Assembly (NCBI RefSeq): GCF_963678635.1
Contig: NC_087066.1
Coordinates: 7,779,954-7,843,953, forward strand
Direction of reading: 5' to 3'
DNA: 64,000 bases
DNA from: Symsagittifera roscoffensis
Lineage: Eukaryota; Xenacoelomorpha; Acoela; Convolutidae
The notes below the pieces were generated by a model. The model worked only from the letters and a program-made list of their open reading frames with translations, did no database searches and was not told the origin of the DNA. Numbering within the stretch: position 1 is the stretch's first letter; the number at the start of each line of letters is the position of its first letter. The translations under genes and the position numbers were made by a program. Of this stretch, positions 1 to 12,900 are shown piece after piece.

Positions 1-833
1 CGTCTTAAAACTAATATATTTTGGCGCCAAAGGCGCCTTTTGAAAAAATTTAGGGTCCGTCAGCCAAAAATTGATATCTCAAAACAGTACAAAGGGGGGA
101 CCCTTTGGGTCGGAATGGGGTCGAATCCTTGAGAGAAAAAAGAACGTGAGCCCACCTCCCCCCCTAAAAAAATCCGCCCCTGGCTTAGTGCATTCATAAA
201 GTGCATCCGAACTGTAAACTACAATGCTTCAAACATCACGAAAAACGGATTAATTGAAGTTTGCTGGAGAAAATTAGCGAACATAATCACTAAGTCTAGA
301 ATCGAGTGTCCAATAGTGCTTTTTTGTCATATTAAAGTTCAAGAAAACTGTTTGTTCTTACAGTTAGTTTTGAGTTCATTTATTATGGGGATTGAATGGA
401 CTGACAGCACGTGAAAAACATTTACTAATTTCAGTATGAAAAACCAGATGTCAGCTTTAACTCCTTCTCTTATACAGTACTGATTCGAAAATTGTCACCT
501 GACAAACTGATCTTAGGAGACATACTAATTTATTTAAAAAAACAATCTGAAAAATTCTATTATTATTGCAAATTTGAGATTACAAGCGCTTCAGAGAAAA
601 TTCAATTTTCCTGATTGTTTTTTCAAAATTTTGTCATTTTTCGGTTTCCTTGAGTTTATTAACGCTTTTCAATTTTTTGCTAATCAGCTAAGACAATTTA
701 TCCACTGTGGTAAGCTTTTCACGGAGAATCGCTGCTAAGCCCCTGGTTAAGAGTTACATGCAAATGTTTTTTTTTTGGATATGTTGGCTTTTCATACCAG
801 CTGCTGGCTATGTTTCACTATCCTTTCTTTTAG
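1..833. other. Intron of PCSK2 upstream of the first exon in the window
   Basis: Non-coding sequence ending in a good 3' splice site: a T-rich tract then TTTTAG, with AG at 832-833. A short palindrome GGCGCCAAAGGCGCC lies near position 24-38. No coding exon is recognisable, so the signal peptide and most of the prodomain of the convertase must lie left of the window. Confidence 0.6.
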
Positions 834-962
834 TTCCATGAAGAACTTCTGCATCGGCGCAGGAGAGGAGACCACTTGGCCTCGGAGGCATCTCTGAGCA
901 GGAGCAAGAGAGGATACTCCTCCAAGAAACACATGGCGCAGGAACAGGGCTCCACTTCACAG
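834..962 (+). CDS. PCSK2: PCSK2 exon: end of prodomain and maturation site
   Basis: 43 codons in phase 0, between TTTTAG at the left and CAG/GTCTGT at the right. It encodes the prodomain end with a basic cluster RRRR (secondary propeptide site) and RSKR before GYS, the expected self-cleavage site that starts the mature enzyme. Confidence 0.85.
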
Positions 963-3900
963 GTCTGTTAAGGGTTTTTAAAGCGAAATCTTCCCGTCAA
1001 TTTACTACAACATCTGATCCCTATTTTTGAAAGGTTTCGATTTTGGGATCGATTTTTGTGTAGCGAAATAAATTCGGCAATATATTACGATATCTGATCT
1101 TTATTATTTAAATGTTTCGCTCTTGGGCTAAAATCCTCGACCTATCATCAAAAATTGATGGTAAAAGCTAGTCATTATGTCTTCTATATCAAGATATGAA
1201 TTGGTAAACTCGTGAAATGAGATTTTGATTTTAATTTTTTTATAGTGTTTCTTTTTTCATGAAATTTTTATTTATGAAATTCAGATGGGATACAGTAATG
1301 ATGTATTGTCGCTATCATAAGAATAAAAATTGAAAAAAAACTTTTGCTGTTTTTGAGACGCCAGTTACCAATCTATAAATGCACCAGGCAATAAGATAAA
1401 TTTAATCATACAAAGTGGTCATTACGCCAGTAAAAAGGCCTAGTTCTATTTTGAACTTTAATTTGAGCAAGGCGACACTTAGCCTCAAGCGCAAATTTGT
1501 AGTTGGCGATCATTCTTACCAACCAATTTTCGCTTGCGACTCACTGTCGCTTGCTGTATTATTTGATTGGTTACTGGCTCCTAAAAAGTGAATGTTTTTA
1601 ATTTATTTTTCTCGGCATTTTGTTTGATCAAAGCTACAGTCTTTTTTTTTGGAAAAGCTTAAGTATATTACATCACTCCACACTCCACCCCGTCTGGCTG
1701 TTTCTACCTGACTTAAAAAATAAACAGGATAATGAAAACTCCTTTCAGCTACATGTTCGGAACAAGTTTTTTCAACAGATGGAGCTTATAAATTCCCAAC
1801 CTGATGCAGAAGAATTAAAGTCTTAGAAATTTTGTTATTTCTTAGAAAATAACAAGTAGAAATTTTGTTATTTTTTATAAACTTTACTACTAACTTTATT
1901 TATAGTTAATAATTTTATTTATGAAGGTTCTTTGCTAAATAATAACAAGTTTGTGTAATTTGTTTTAGGTGCAGGTGAATGACCCGATTTTTGACAAGCA
2001 GTGGTACCTGTTGAACACTGGGCAAGCGGGGGGCAAACCCGGACTGGATCTGAATGTAGTTGAAGCCTGGCAGCAGGGATACACTGGCAAGGGGGTTACT
2101 GTGGCGATCATGGACGACGGACTGGACTATCTTCATCCGGACTTGGCACCTAACTACGTTAGATAATTTAAATTTGAGTGAAAGCAGAACAGTAAACAGT
2201 ACTTTGAAAACTTTCAGAGATCTAGGGCGAATCGCACACCAGTAAAACCGTTAATTTTCTTTCGTTTGTTAACCTCTGCGACCTCAAAGATGATTTATTT
2301 GGTGTCAACACAAAAGATACCGTACCAAAAACTCCCATGACAAACGATACCGAACCAAAAGATCCCATAAACTAAAACTGCCCAGGGATCTTTTGTCATG
2401 TAGCCAATTATTTACCTTCTGGTTAATTTTTTTTTGATGTTATTAAGTCTTTGATACGAACAGTACGTCATGAATCCAATTAAAAAGGCTATTAACTATT
2501 TCACCTTACCAGCGAAGCATTTTTTTGCTTCTGCGTAAATTGGATCTCGTTTCATTAACCCTAAAGCTTCAATTAAAATGAAAAAAATGAATAAATCATG
2601 TAATGAGGGAGTTTTGATGGTTTTGACGTAAACCTTGAAGTACAAGTACTTTAATTCGTGATACGTACTGTTAAAGCTGTGAGTTTTTTTTATACATGCG
2701 AGGCAGTAGCGATTTTGGATTCCATTTTTTGATCACATTTTTTTACATCCCATTTTTTCACCAAGGATCCGTTGTTTGTCAGTTTTGGTTTATAGTGTTG
2801 TACATATAGTGTTGTACAATTCCTTGTAGATATAGCTTTCAAATTTGAAGCCAAGCTGATTATTTGTGTTAAGTTTTACCCACAATTGAATCAGATTGTG
2901 TTGTCTCAGCCTTAATTTCGTGATTATGACCCCAAAAATTCAGAGTGACAAAAGGTTAACAAACACGCCTGAGACTGTGAACGTAATTGAGAATGAAGTG
3001 CGAACTCAATTGAACATATTTGATAATTCGTGAACTTATTTGATTCAAAGTGTGAACGATGAGTGAACTTATTTGATAACTTGTGTTGTGTGTTCAGAAT
3101 GCGGAGGCCAGCTACGACTTCAGCAGCGATGATCCCTATCCCTATCCTAGATACACTGACGACTGGTTCAACAGGTAAATGCACAAAAAATTTAAAGTGT
3201 TAAAATTGTTCACAATTGCGATAGCAGCAAGCGTTTATTTGCGGATCTAAAATGTTTGCGTTTTAAGAGTTTGTTTAATTTTTGAGGTGCTGGTCATTTT
3301 TCAGAGATGTAACTATTGTTTTCGTACCTTCGACAACTGGGGAGGGGGGCTTCGATGACTTTTATTATCACCAGCTCTGATTGAAATTTTGGGTTTCCGG
3401 GAGATGAGGGAATAAAATCGGAAAAAATTTCGAATTTGTTTTAAAGTTTCATCATTAGATTAGCCGGAGTTTGCGAAGTGCAACTTTCGTTGTCGTGTGA
3501 TGTTTCAAACTGCTTCCAGCTTAGAAAAAGGGCAGTTCATGTTGTTAAAATGGCTTTTTCGGAAATTGAATGTGAAAAAGGCAGGTTCCATTTAAATTTC
3601 CGGCATTTTCTTTCAATTTGTCGAGATAATTTACCTCCGATCGTTTTTTCAAACAAAATTTTGGGAGTTTGACAATTGCGAATTGGCCATGCTCTGGACT
3701 AATTTATGCGCACTTTGAAGATGTTGTCCATAGTCCTGAAAGCGTAACACGAAATATTTGTCCGTAGTGAATTATCCCGCACAACCAAGTTTTTCGAAAT
3801 TGAATTGAGTCTAGCTAATGGGTCGTACTAATTTCGTACGACTCAAGTTTTCACAATTGATTTTTGATATTGTTCAAAATTTAGAATTTTGCAAATATTT

Positions 3901-6900
3901 TTTTAACCAAAAATCTATTCGATATGGATTAAGGTCAGCTTTTCCAAAAATCTATTCGATATCGATTAAAGGTTAGTCGGTCGGAACATTCAGTACTTTG
4001 CCCTAAAAAACAAGCAGTCTTGTTATTTAAACTGGTTGAAGAATGAGACCGCTAATTTTTGTGTTACTTGACATTGAACGAATCGCCGAAATTGGACACG
4101 TCGTATTTGCTATGAATTTTTGCTGAGTAATTTTTATATCCGTCGTTGTTTGTCAAAATTTAACCCAATTTGCACAAAACGTATTTCAGTAAAAATTTAA
4201 CCCAATTTGCACAAAACATATTTAATTTGAATCAGCACTGCGTTCCAAACTTTCATTGCTGTTTTTTTTTGGGAAGTCATGATGAAGTGGTTCAAAAAGA
4301 GACCAGAACCCCGAATCTGTTTTTGTTTGGAAATGTTTTTGAAATTTTTTTCTAGTCAAAATCTTTCTGTATCTTTTTTTTTTGCAAAGTAATTTTTACT
4401 ACCCTAAATTATTCAAGTATTTTTGTTTTTTGCGACGTAACATGCATATATCATATGGGAAGAAATACAGTTTGGTGTTGCGCTTTCTGATTTAAAAAGC
4501 TAACTTACTTGTAATCAAGAATGAAGTTTGTTTCTTTCAGACATTTTAAAAGTTATTTAAGATGTAGAAATTGTTTTTTTTATATAATTTTTGAATTTCA
4601 ATAATTTCCAGGCCCCTACCTGCTAAGTGTAGTTGTGAAGTGCATGCCTGGTTGTGACAGGTTCCTAAGTTCTTGGCAATCTATATGTATGGAAACCCAA
4701 ATTTATTCTAATTTAGTTTGACAAGTCGCATCATCGCGTTTTGTTTATTTTTCATTTACATTTTTTCCAAAGCTGACTTTTTGCAATGGAAATTTGCTTC
4801 AAAATTTTAAAATTCATCATTTCTGATTGTTTGATTTCTTTTTTTTTGCTAAAATGGTTTCGGTTTTTAGATTAGTTTAGTGGCTTTATAATGGGTCGCT
4901 TGAAGCACAAAACTTTTTTCTTGCTTTTGCACAATTGTTTTTTGGCAAAAAGAAGATTCTTTGAATACCAATGTTTTTTTTGTGAAAATATCAAATGTTT
5001 ATCTTCTCCGACCATTGAAAATGAGGAGAAGTTTTGGGTGTATTTTAGTTTATTAAATTTTTTACCACGCAAAATCAGGGACTGCAAATAAGCATTGGAA
5101 TGCGCCAAGTGGTACATCTTTTTGAAGTAGTTTTAGTCGTGATGCGAACGAAATTTAAACAATTTCAAAATTTTTTCCCATATTGAAAAAATTGGTTCGA
5201 ACTGTTTGGAGTTCAGTCTAATTTCGAGCGAGCAGGTCTCTACCTTGAGTAAAACTGTTAGTTTTTCATTGCATTAAGTCAAATTTTTCATTTAGGTAGT
5301 GAAAATTTTTACTCGAGGAAAACTAGCTTTCGAAGCTTCATTTAGAGTTTCCTCGTCAATAAAATTTTTTAGAAAATAAAAAAAAAATTTTGCAAAAAAA
5401 GAATCAACAATTTTTTTCTGCAAAAAAAGAAAGAAAAATAATTTTTAACGCTCTCTCTGATGGTGTTTTTTTTCTCATCAACTAGCGTACAAAAAAACGG
5501 CATTTATTTGAAGAAAAAAATATATATGATGTCTGAACATTGTGTGTTACTTGCTCAGCAGCCGACTATCCTTGTTTTTTTTTTTTATTTAGAGTTTCTA
5601 TCTTCATCTTTCTCCTCTTTTTTTTGGCGATCTATTTAAATGAAGGTCACCGCTTAATTGCTTTTTCGATCAGTTTGTAATTCCCCTAATTGAAATGAAA
5701 GATATCGCTGGTTTCTTGCTAACGTCATTTTTTCTTCTAACTTCCTTCAAAGCTATCCTTCTTGATTAGTTACCTCTCAAAAGTAGTAACTGAATGAACG
5801 AAAAAGAGTGAACAAAAATGACGGTAGTTTATGCTTGTGACGAATGCAAAGTTGAATCGATTACCGTCAAAAAGGAAGTTATGTTTTGGAAGAAAAAAGA
5901 AACAAATATTTTATGCATTGTTATTGGGCAACTTCTTAAGGATATATGTTTTTGGGGAACAATCTCCTTGAGATGTAATGGGGTTGAAAGTATCTTGTAA
6001 CCGGATGTCCTTCTCTCAAGTTGTTAGTTTTGAAAAACCTTCCCAAATATTGCATAACTAGCATTGAAAAAAAGCGTCTCCCAGCAAAGAAGACTTTTTC
6101 TTAAAGAAAAGAAATGTTTTCACAGAATTCCGCCTCGAGTCACATATATTAATTTCAAGCCATTTATTTTTGACTTACGTTGAAGCAAGATATTGCAAAA
6201 AGAGCACTGCATAACAAAGTAACGGTCTGGATTGTTGCAAAATAAAACGGACTGTTCTAGACCAGGCCTGCAGATAGCTCCTCTGCAAATTTTTATCATT
6301 GGCAGATTATTCATGTCAGTTGATTTTTCTATTCCGAGAATGATTATTAAGTTCAAAAAGCCAAATTTTGTTTGCTTGCAAAAATATTGCATTAGCTAAC
6401 TTTTCTGGCACTTGCACAGTTGCGTATAAGCTTAGGGGGTTTAAGAAATTAGAAATGACCAATAAATTTGAAAACCTGGCAACGCTTCGTGGTTCTTTAA
6501 ATTGTTTTTTTTTTCAATGAATTTTCTTTTATATGAAGTTTCTTTTAGATCAAAGAATTAGGCTGCAAAAAGTGAAGACAGACTGAGTTAATTTGCAATA
6601 GCTCGCTATTTTGAAAAGTTTTTGAATGACAACCTTTTGGCTTAAAAAGTGACGAGAGGGCCTTGTATCAGATTGCATAATGAGACCTTCATAAAATTGA
6701 TTGGCACCAATAAGGAGACGCGTAGTCTGGGGCTGAGGCTTCTAAATCAAGACAATATTCGCGACATGTAACTTCAGAAAATTGGGGTCCATTTTAGAGC
6801 AGATGCTGATTTTTGCATGTGTAAGGTGTACAATTTGATAAATTTAACACCTTCAATAGAATGGTATTTTAACGTAACTTATTTTTGAATGATAATATCC

Positions 6901-9900
6901 TTATTTACACAAGTAAAGCTTGTGAGATAGTATGAACTCTCTTTTTTTCCAACCTAAGTCGCAAATATTAGTGTTCATTTTGAAAGTGTCCATTTTGATC
7001 AATAACCAAGTATTAAGTACAGCAAATGATTAAGATATTAGCACAGACTATTATAATAGAAATAGCGCTTTAGCTTCAAGGATCTCTAGGGTAGGGAAGG
7101 AGACCCGCAAAAAAATAAGAGGGTTCGAACCTGGGCAGGGTCGGCTGTTTTTAATTAATTTTTTTCGTAAGCTAGTTAAAATGCGTCTGCTCTATAAATT
7201 GAGGCATGTTAGTTGGTATATTTCTTTTTTTTTTTCAAATTGACTTGTATTGATAATGCGGCAGAATTGGCTTGCATCACTTAGCAGTTATGTAAACTGA
7301 TAATTGGCGTGCGTCATTAAGAAATTTTGTAGACCCAAAGTTTTACTCATTTAGTTTTTTCCAGCAGCGTTATCGACCATTTTTTGTGTATGCAAAGTAC
7401 CACTTCGCGTTTGTGTTTGAAAATTGTTTTCTACTTAATTTTATATAAAAATTCGTCAATTTTGTATTCTCGGGTTGACCAAAACTTTTTTTCATCAATT
7501 TCTTTATATAAAAAACTTCTATACATTTCCATACGTACAAAAATTTTTATGAATTCTATATGATGAGCCTTTTTGTATGTCAAGTATTTTTTCATATGAA
7601 AATTGAATGACAAGTATTTTTCCATGAACCAAATATTTTTTTCCAAATTTAATTTCTGAAAATTTTTAGGTTGTGTTCGTAATCAAACTCATGTGACAAA
7701 GACCTTGGTTTACTCAAAGCTGGAGTCACCAAACGTTATCCGGTCTTGCGTTAACAATGCATAGAAAACGACCTGAGTTGTCTTAGAGCTGTCTTACACA
7801 AATCATAGAATAAAAGTAACAAACTTAAAAGCCTTGACGAAAACGTTCAACGATTTTTATCTTTAAAATTTGATTTTTTAGATTATCAGACATTGATCAA
7901 GGCATACATATACATAATCATGCCATACAGAATAAATTGAGTTTTTAGCGTTTTTGAAAGAAGTTTTTATGCGAAAAAAAACTTCAACCTTAGTTTATCC
8001 AGGACTACGTTATGCACACGAAAAATTGAATTTTGCATGCAAAAATGCTTTTTTGGAAAAGTTAAGTGTGAGTACAAAATTTGATTTGCAGTTAATATAA
8101 AAACACACAAAAAAAGTTTTTTATTGCGAAATTTCAAAATTATTTGAAAAATATTTTGTAGTCGCCATCAAAAATGCTAGTCATACAATTTTCATATATG
8201 GAAATTGGATGATTAGCGTTTGTTTCGACCATTTTTTAAACTTTTTTATGTAGTACAATACACCGACTTTTATGCCACAACACTTAAGCTCTTTGAAATT
8301 CGATGACATCATTTTAGCAAAAGGTATGGAATGTGTATGATTAATTTTTTCATAGACTTAGTTTATGGAATTGTATGAGTAGCATTTTCGGTCTATGGAG
8401 GTCAACCTGATTTAGTTGAATAACAATTTAAATATGATGTTTTAAATGTAACGAAGATCATACTCTCTTCTAGGCTAATGAAACCAACCAAAAATGCGCA
8501 AGGTATAAAATTCAGCCGAAATATTTCATCATTTGAATGAAACTTGCTTAACTTTTGTAACTTGTACATGATTATTACCCAACTAAAACTTAAGTGTTTT
8601 AGACTGGTTGATACTCCGGCTTGTTTATAGTTCAGCTGGTTTGTATACCACTATTATTAGGCGCCTTCAATTAATAGATACCATAGTTCATAATTTGAAA
8701 CAAGAAAAGAAATCCTTAAATAAAATCTGCACTTGTTCTCGACTTTGTTAATTTTTTGTTAGCTCTAAAGCGCAAATGCTTAAATAAATTGAACCGCTGG
8801 AACTCAAAATCCAAGTCTTGTAGCATGCGTTTGCTACTTATAATGGCGCTTTTGAAGTATTCATAATGGTTTGCTGCTTGCTTCTAATCTGCTACAAGGT
8901 CGGTCTGCCAAAAAAAACGGTCCAATAAAGAACTAACCTTAAAAAGTTTTCTTGCAAAGTTTGGTCAGCTGAGTTTTGGTAAGAATTTTTGTTGGGATTT
9001 TCTTGGTTCGCACTGTTTTTTTTCGGAGACAATTCTCCTTGTTTTCGCTTGTCATCGGTTCTAGTGCATTGTGTTTTTTTTTGCATGGTATTAGAAGCGA
9101 CGCTGTCATGACAAAAATGAAGTTATATTGCTCTTTATTTTTAGCCCTTCAATAGATCTGCTTTGAGAGAAAGTAAATCGAAGGGTTTCCTATTTCTTTG
9201 TTTGTTTAATTCATCGTTTTGTTTGTAGTTTGAATAAACCCATTCCCGTATAATTCAATTTAAGTTTAAATCGAATTATCAATAGGAAAAGCTTTTTAGT
9301 AGCTTAATTGAAAAAGCACTGTCGAAAAGTTGAAGATAAAAAAACGAAAATGGGCTGAAATCATGATCGTAGTTTCCTTTCTTTTGAAAATTTTCAGAGG
9401 GAAAGCGTAAGCCATTTCAAATTTGTCAAATGGCAGCTCAAAAAGGCGGTCGCTAACTCCCCCCGAAGCTTTAATCTTCAACTAATACACTTTGAAATCA
9501 ACTCATTTTTCATACACTAAATGTGTTTCGTTAATTCAAAAAAGTGAAAAAGTCGATCGAAATTACAGATTAGTGGGAACAGATAAGCTATAAACTCTAA
9601 GCCTGAGTTCCCTGGAGCAATTAAATTCTGCAGTTGGTGATGTAAAGTTCAGTTTTTAAGTCCTGATTGCTGCCTTATATGGATGGCATACTTGGTATCA
9701 ACTTCAGCTATATACCCGCGTGCTACTTCCGATAAGAGAAGATTTACGCTCTTAAGGCTGAGAAGTCGGTTCACGTCACAGAAAGGAAGCAGGCGTGAAA
9801 TTAAAAAAAAATGAGAGGGAAGTTTTGTTGCAATTTTAACACCAGGTGAAAAACATGGACAGAAATTGGTCTGCTTTTTAACCTAATCTATCGTTTTATT

Positions 9901-12900
9901 GCTTTGGTCGTCTTTTGACTGTTAATATTGCAGATCGAAAGTCGCTCTCCTTCAGTTGGCTATTCGCATTCATTAGGTTTGAATACGGTCATGTGCGGTC
10001 AAATAGTTCTTTTGCATATGTGATCTAGGTGAATTTGCTAAAAAGAATTAGTCTAAACAGTGACGTAACAGCTATTTGCATGAATTAAAATTGAAGTTTA
10101 TCACATTTTAACCCTTAATTTGCTTTTAGTTAATAACTGCTTGAAGTAGACAATGGTGGCTTTTCGAAACGTGACAATTTTTCCTAAAGAAATTGTTGAG
10201 AACAAATAGATTTAGTTCAAGTTGAATTGTTTTATCAATGCACACAACCTAGTGGTTTCTTTGTCAATTAATGCATGCCAATGATAAAAAGTCGTTTTCG
10301 GCTTTAATAACAAGTTATTGTCCGAATCCTGAAAGAAAAAAAAACTGATTTTGCATTCCCTGTTGCAGAAAAAATTTTTCTTAATTGTTCGTATCTTTCG
10401 ACAGTTTTTAAAACCTCTGAATGATAATGATGCTTTAAGCTCTCAATTAAAATGATTTTCTACCTGCGAACGTTTTTTTTTGTAATTCTGGGGGCTTGAA
10501 AGTTCTTATATGGGATATTCATTGCGTGTGATTTGTCCAGTGTTCAATGGCTAGGCGATGAATTAATGAGGCCCAGAAAACAGTCCAAACTGGTTTGAGG
10601 CAAACTAATTGGACTAAGCAAGGCGTTAGTTGAAGCACTTAATATCCATTTGGACTTGAAGTTGCTTGCGGGTGAAGAATATTGTCTCATTAAAAAATTA
10701 TTCAAATTTTTTACTGATACGTTTTCTCTGTTTCCCATCACAGATGGATTTTGCCCCCGAGTAACGGATTTTGCAAGGCTATACATGAAGACCAATTGTG
10801 TACCAAATTTCATAATAATCATTAAAAAATAGGTGCTTCTGTTTACTGTATAAGTAGCACCGAATGTTACATCTCAAGTAGTTTTTGCAAAACTTAAAAA
10901 AATTATATCTCTTTTGAATTTGAATCATTTCCGGCATCGAAAGGATACATAACTTAAGCCCCAACGAATGTCTTTCTGAACAACAAAATAAGTGAATGTG
11001 TTTTTTGTTTAAAAATGCTACTAAAAATGTTTAGGCCGATTACTATTGAAGCTCATACTTCTACGGAGCAAGTTTATTTTCGATTAGTGAAGCGAACAGA
11101 GATTATTTGGTTCAGTTTTAACGTATTTTAGTTCAAGTTGTCCGTCAGTTGTCAAAGTTACCAGTTAAACAGTGATAATGTACCATACAAATTTGAATCT
11201 GAACTCACCATGATTCATGCTCGATACTCGAGGGCGAGGCATCAACTCAGACCAGAAGCTTAAATCAAATTTGAAATAAAAAATCCGAAACTTGAAAGAT
11301 GATTTGTTAATCATTCTGCAAAAACGCCTATGAAAAAAAACTTATTCAAAAACCTTGCAAAATTATGGCTATCTTACACGATCTCGCAAGATCTGTTTTA
11401 CTTATACATAATGTTTTCAAGACTAGTATAAGATTCCTGTAATCTTTTACAAGATTCTTGTAAGCTCTTGCAAGATTCTTGTAAGCTCTTGCAAGATTCT
11501 TCTAAGCTCTTGAAAGATTCTTGTAAGCTCTTTCAAGATTCTTGTAAGCTCTTGCCAAATTCCTGCAATATCTTGCAAGATTGTTGTATGCTCTTGCAAG
11601 TTTCTTGTAAGCTCTTGCAAGATTCTTGTAAGCTCTTGCAAGATTTTTGCAAGCTCTTACAAGATTCTTGTAAGCTCTTGCAAGATTCTTGTAAGCTCTT
11701 GCAAGATTCTTGTAAGCTCTTTCAAGTTTCTTGTAAGCTCTTGCAAGATTCGTGTAATCTCTTGCAAGGTTGTTGTATGCTCTTGCAAGTTTCTTGTAAG
11801 CTCTTGCAAGTTTCTTGTAAGCTCTTTCAAGTTTCTTGTAAGCTCTTGCAAGATTCTTGTAAGCTCTTGCAAGATTTTTGCAAGCTCTTACAAGATTCTT
11901 GTAAGCTCTTGCAAGATTCTTGTAAGCTCTTTCAAGTTTCTTGTAAGCTCTTGCATGATTCGTGTAATCTCTTGCAAGGTTGTTGTATGCTCTTGTAAGT
12001 TTCTTGTAAGCTCTTGCAAGTTTCTTGTAAGCTCTTGCAAGTTTCTTGTAAGCTCTTGCAAGTTTCTTGTAAGCTCTTTCAAGTTTCTTGTAAGCTCTTG
12101 CAAGATTCTTGTAAGCTCTTGCAAGATTTTTGCAAGCTCTTACAAGATTCTTGTAAGCTCTTGCAAGATTCTTGTAAGCTCTTTCAAGTTTCTTGTAAGC
12201 TCTTGCATGATTCGTGTAATCTCTTGCAAGGTTGTTGTATGCTCTTGCAAGTTTCTTGTAAGCTCTTGCAAGTTTCTTGTAAGCTCTTTCAAGTTTCTTG
12301 TAAGCTCTTGCAAGATTCGTGTAATCTCTTGCAAGATTTTTGTAAGATCTTACAAGAATCTTGTAAGCTCTTGCAAGATTTTTGTAAGCCCTTACAAGAT
12401 TTTTGTAAGCCCTTACAAGATTCTTGTAAGCTCTTGCAAGATTCTTGTAAGCTCTTGCAAGATTCTTGTAAGCTCTTGCAAGTTTCTTTTAGGCTCTTGC
12501 AAGATTCTTGTAAGCTCTTGCATGATTCTTGTAAGCTCTTGCAAGGTTCTTCTAAACTCTTGCAAGATTCTTGTAAGCTCTAACAAGATTCTCGTAAGCT
12601 CTTTAATAAGCAGTCTTGATCGAATGAGCGTGTGTTGTAGCCACGGGACAAGATGTGCTGGGGAGGTGGTGGGTGTGGCGAATAATGGAATCTGTGGGGT
12701 GGGAATCGCCTACCACGCCAGAATAGCCGGCATCCGCATGCTAGACCAGCCATTCATGACAGACACTATCGAGGTATGGCGCTTCAATGCTTTTCACACG
12801 AAAAATATTTCAATCAAATTTAAAAAAATTAGAGAAACTTTCAATTAAGAGCCAATTTTAATTTCTCTCCAATCTGAAAAGGTTTTTGTTACTTTCTTCT

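Larger units (their letters stand above)
3175..12640 (+). other. PCSK2 intron 3 in the window (9.5 kb)
   Basis: Phase-2 intron made of AT-rich sequence with a MITE-like inverted repeat near 8.16-8.41 kb and a large minisatellite at its 3' end. Short tandem duplications occur near 3900-3970 and 4150-4220. Several 60-90 residue ORFs lie here on both strands; none has protein family character. Confidence 0.7.

Noticed and set aside
7120-7150. tRNA-like T-loop word GGTTCGAACC
   Set aside because: The bases around it do not form a T stem, and no acceptor, D or anticodon arm fits.
11447-12848. Long ORFs on both strands (up to 297 codons) with Cys-Lys-Leu-Leu-Gln-type and Gln-Glu-Leu-Thr-type repeats
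   Set aside because: They are all translations of the 21-bp minisatellite, open in several frames because the unit is a multiple of three. The longest + strand ORF runs into the PCSK2 exon only because that exon happens to be in frame.
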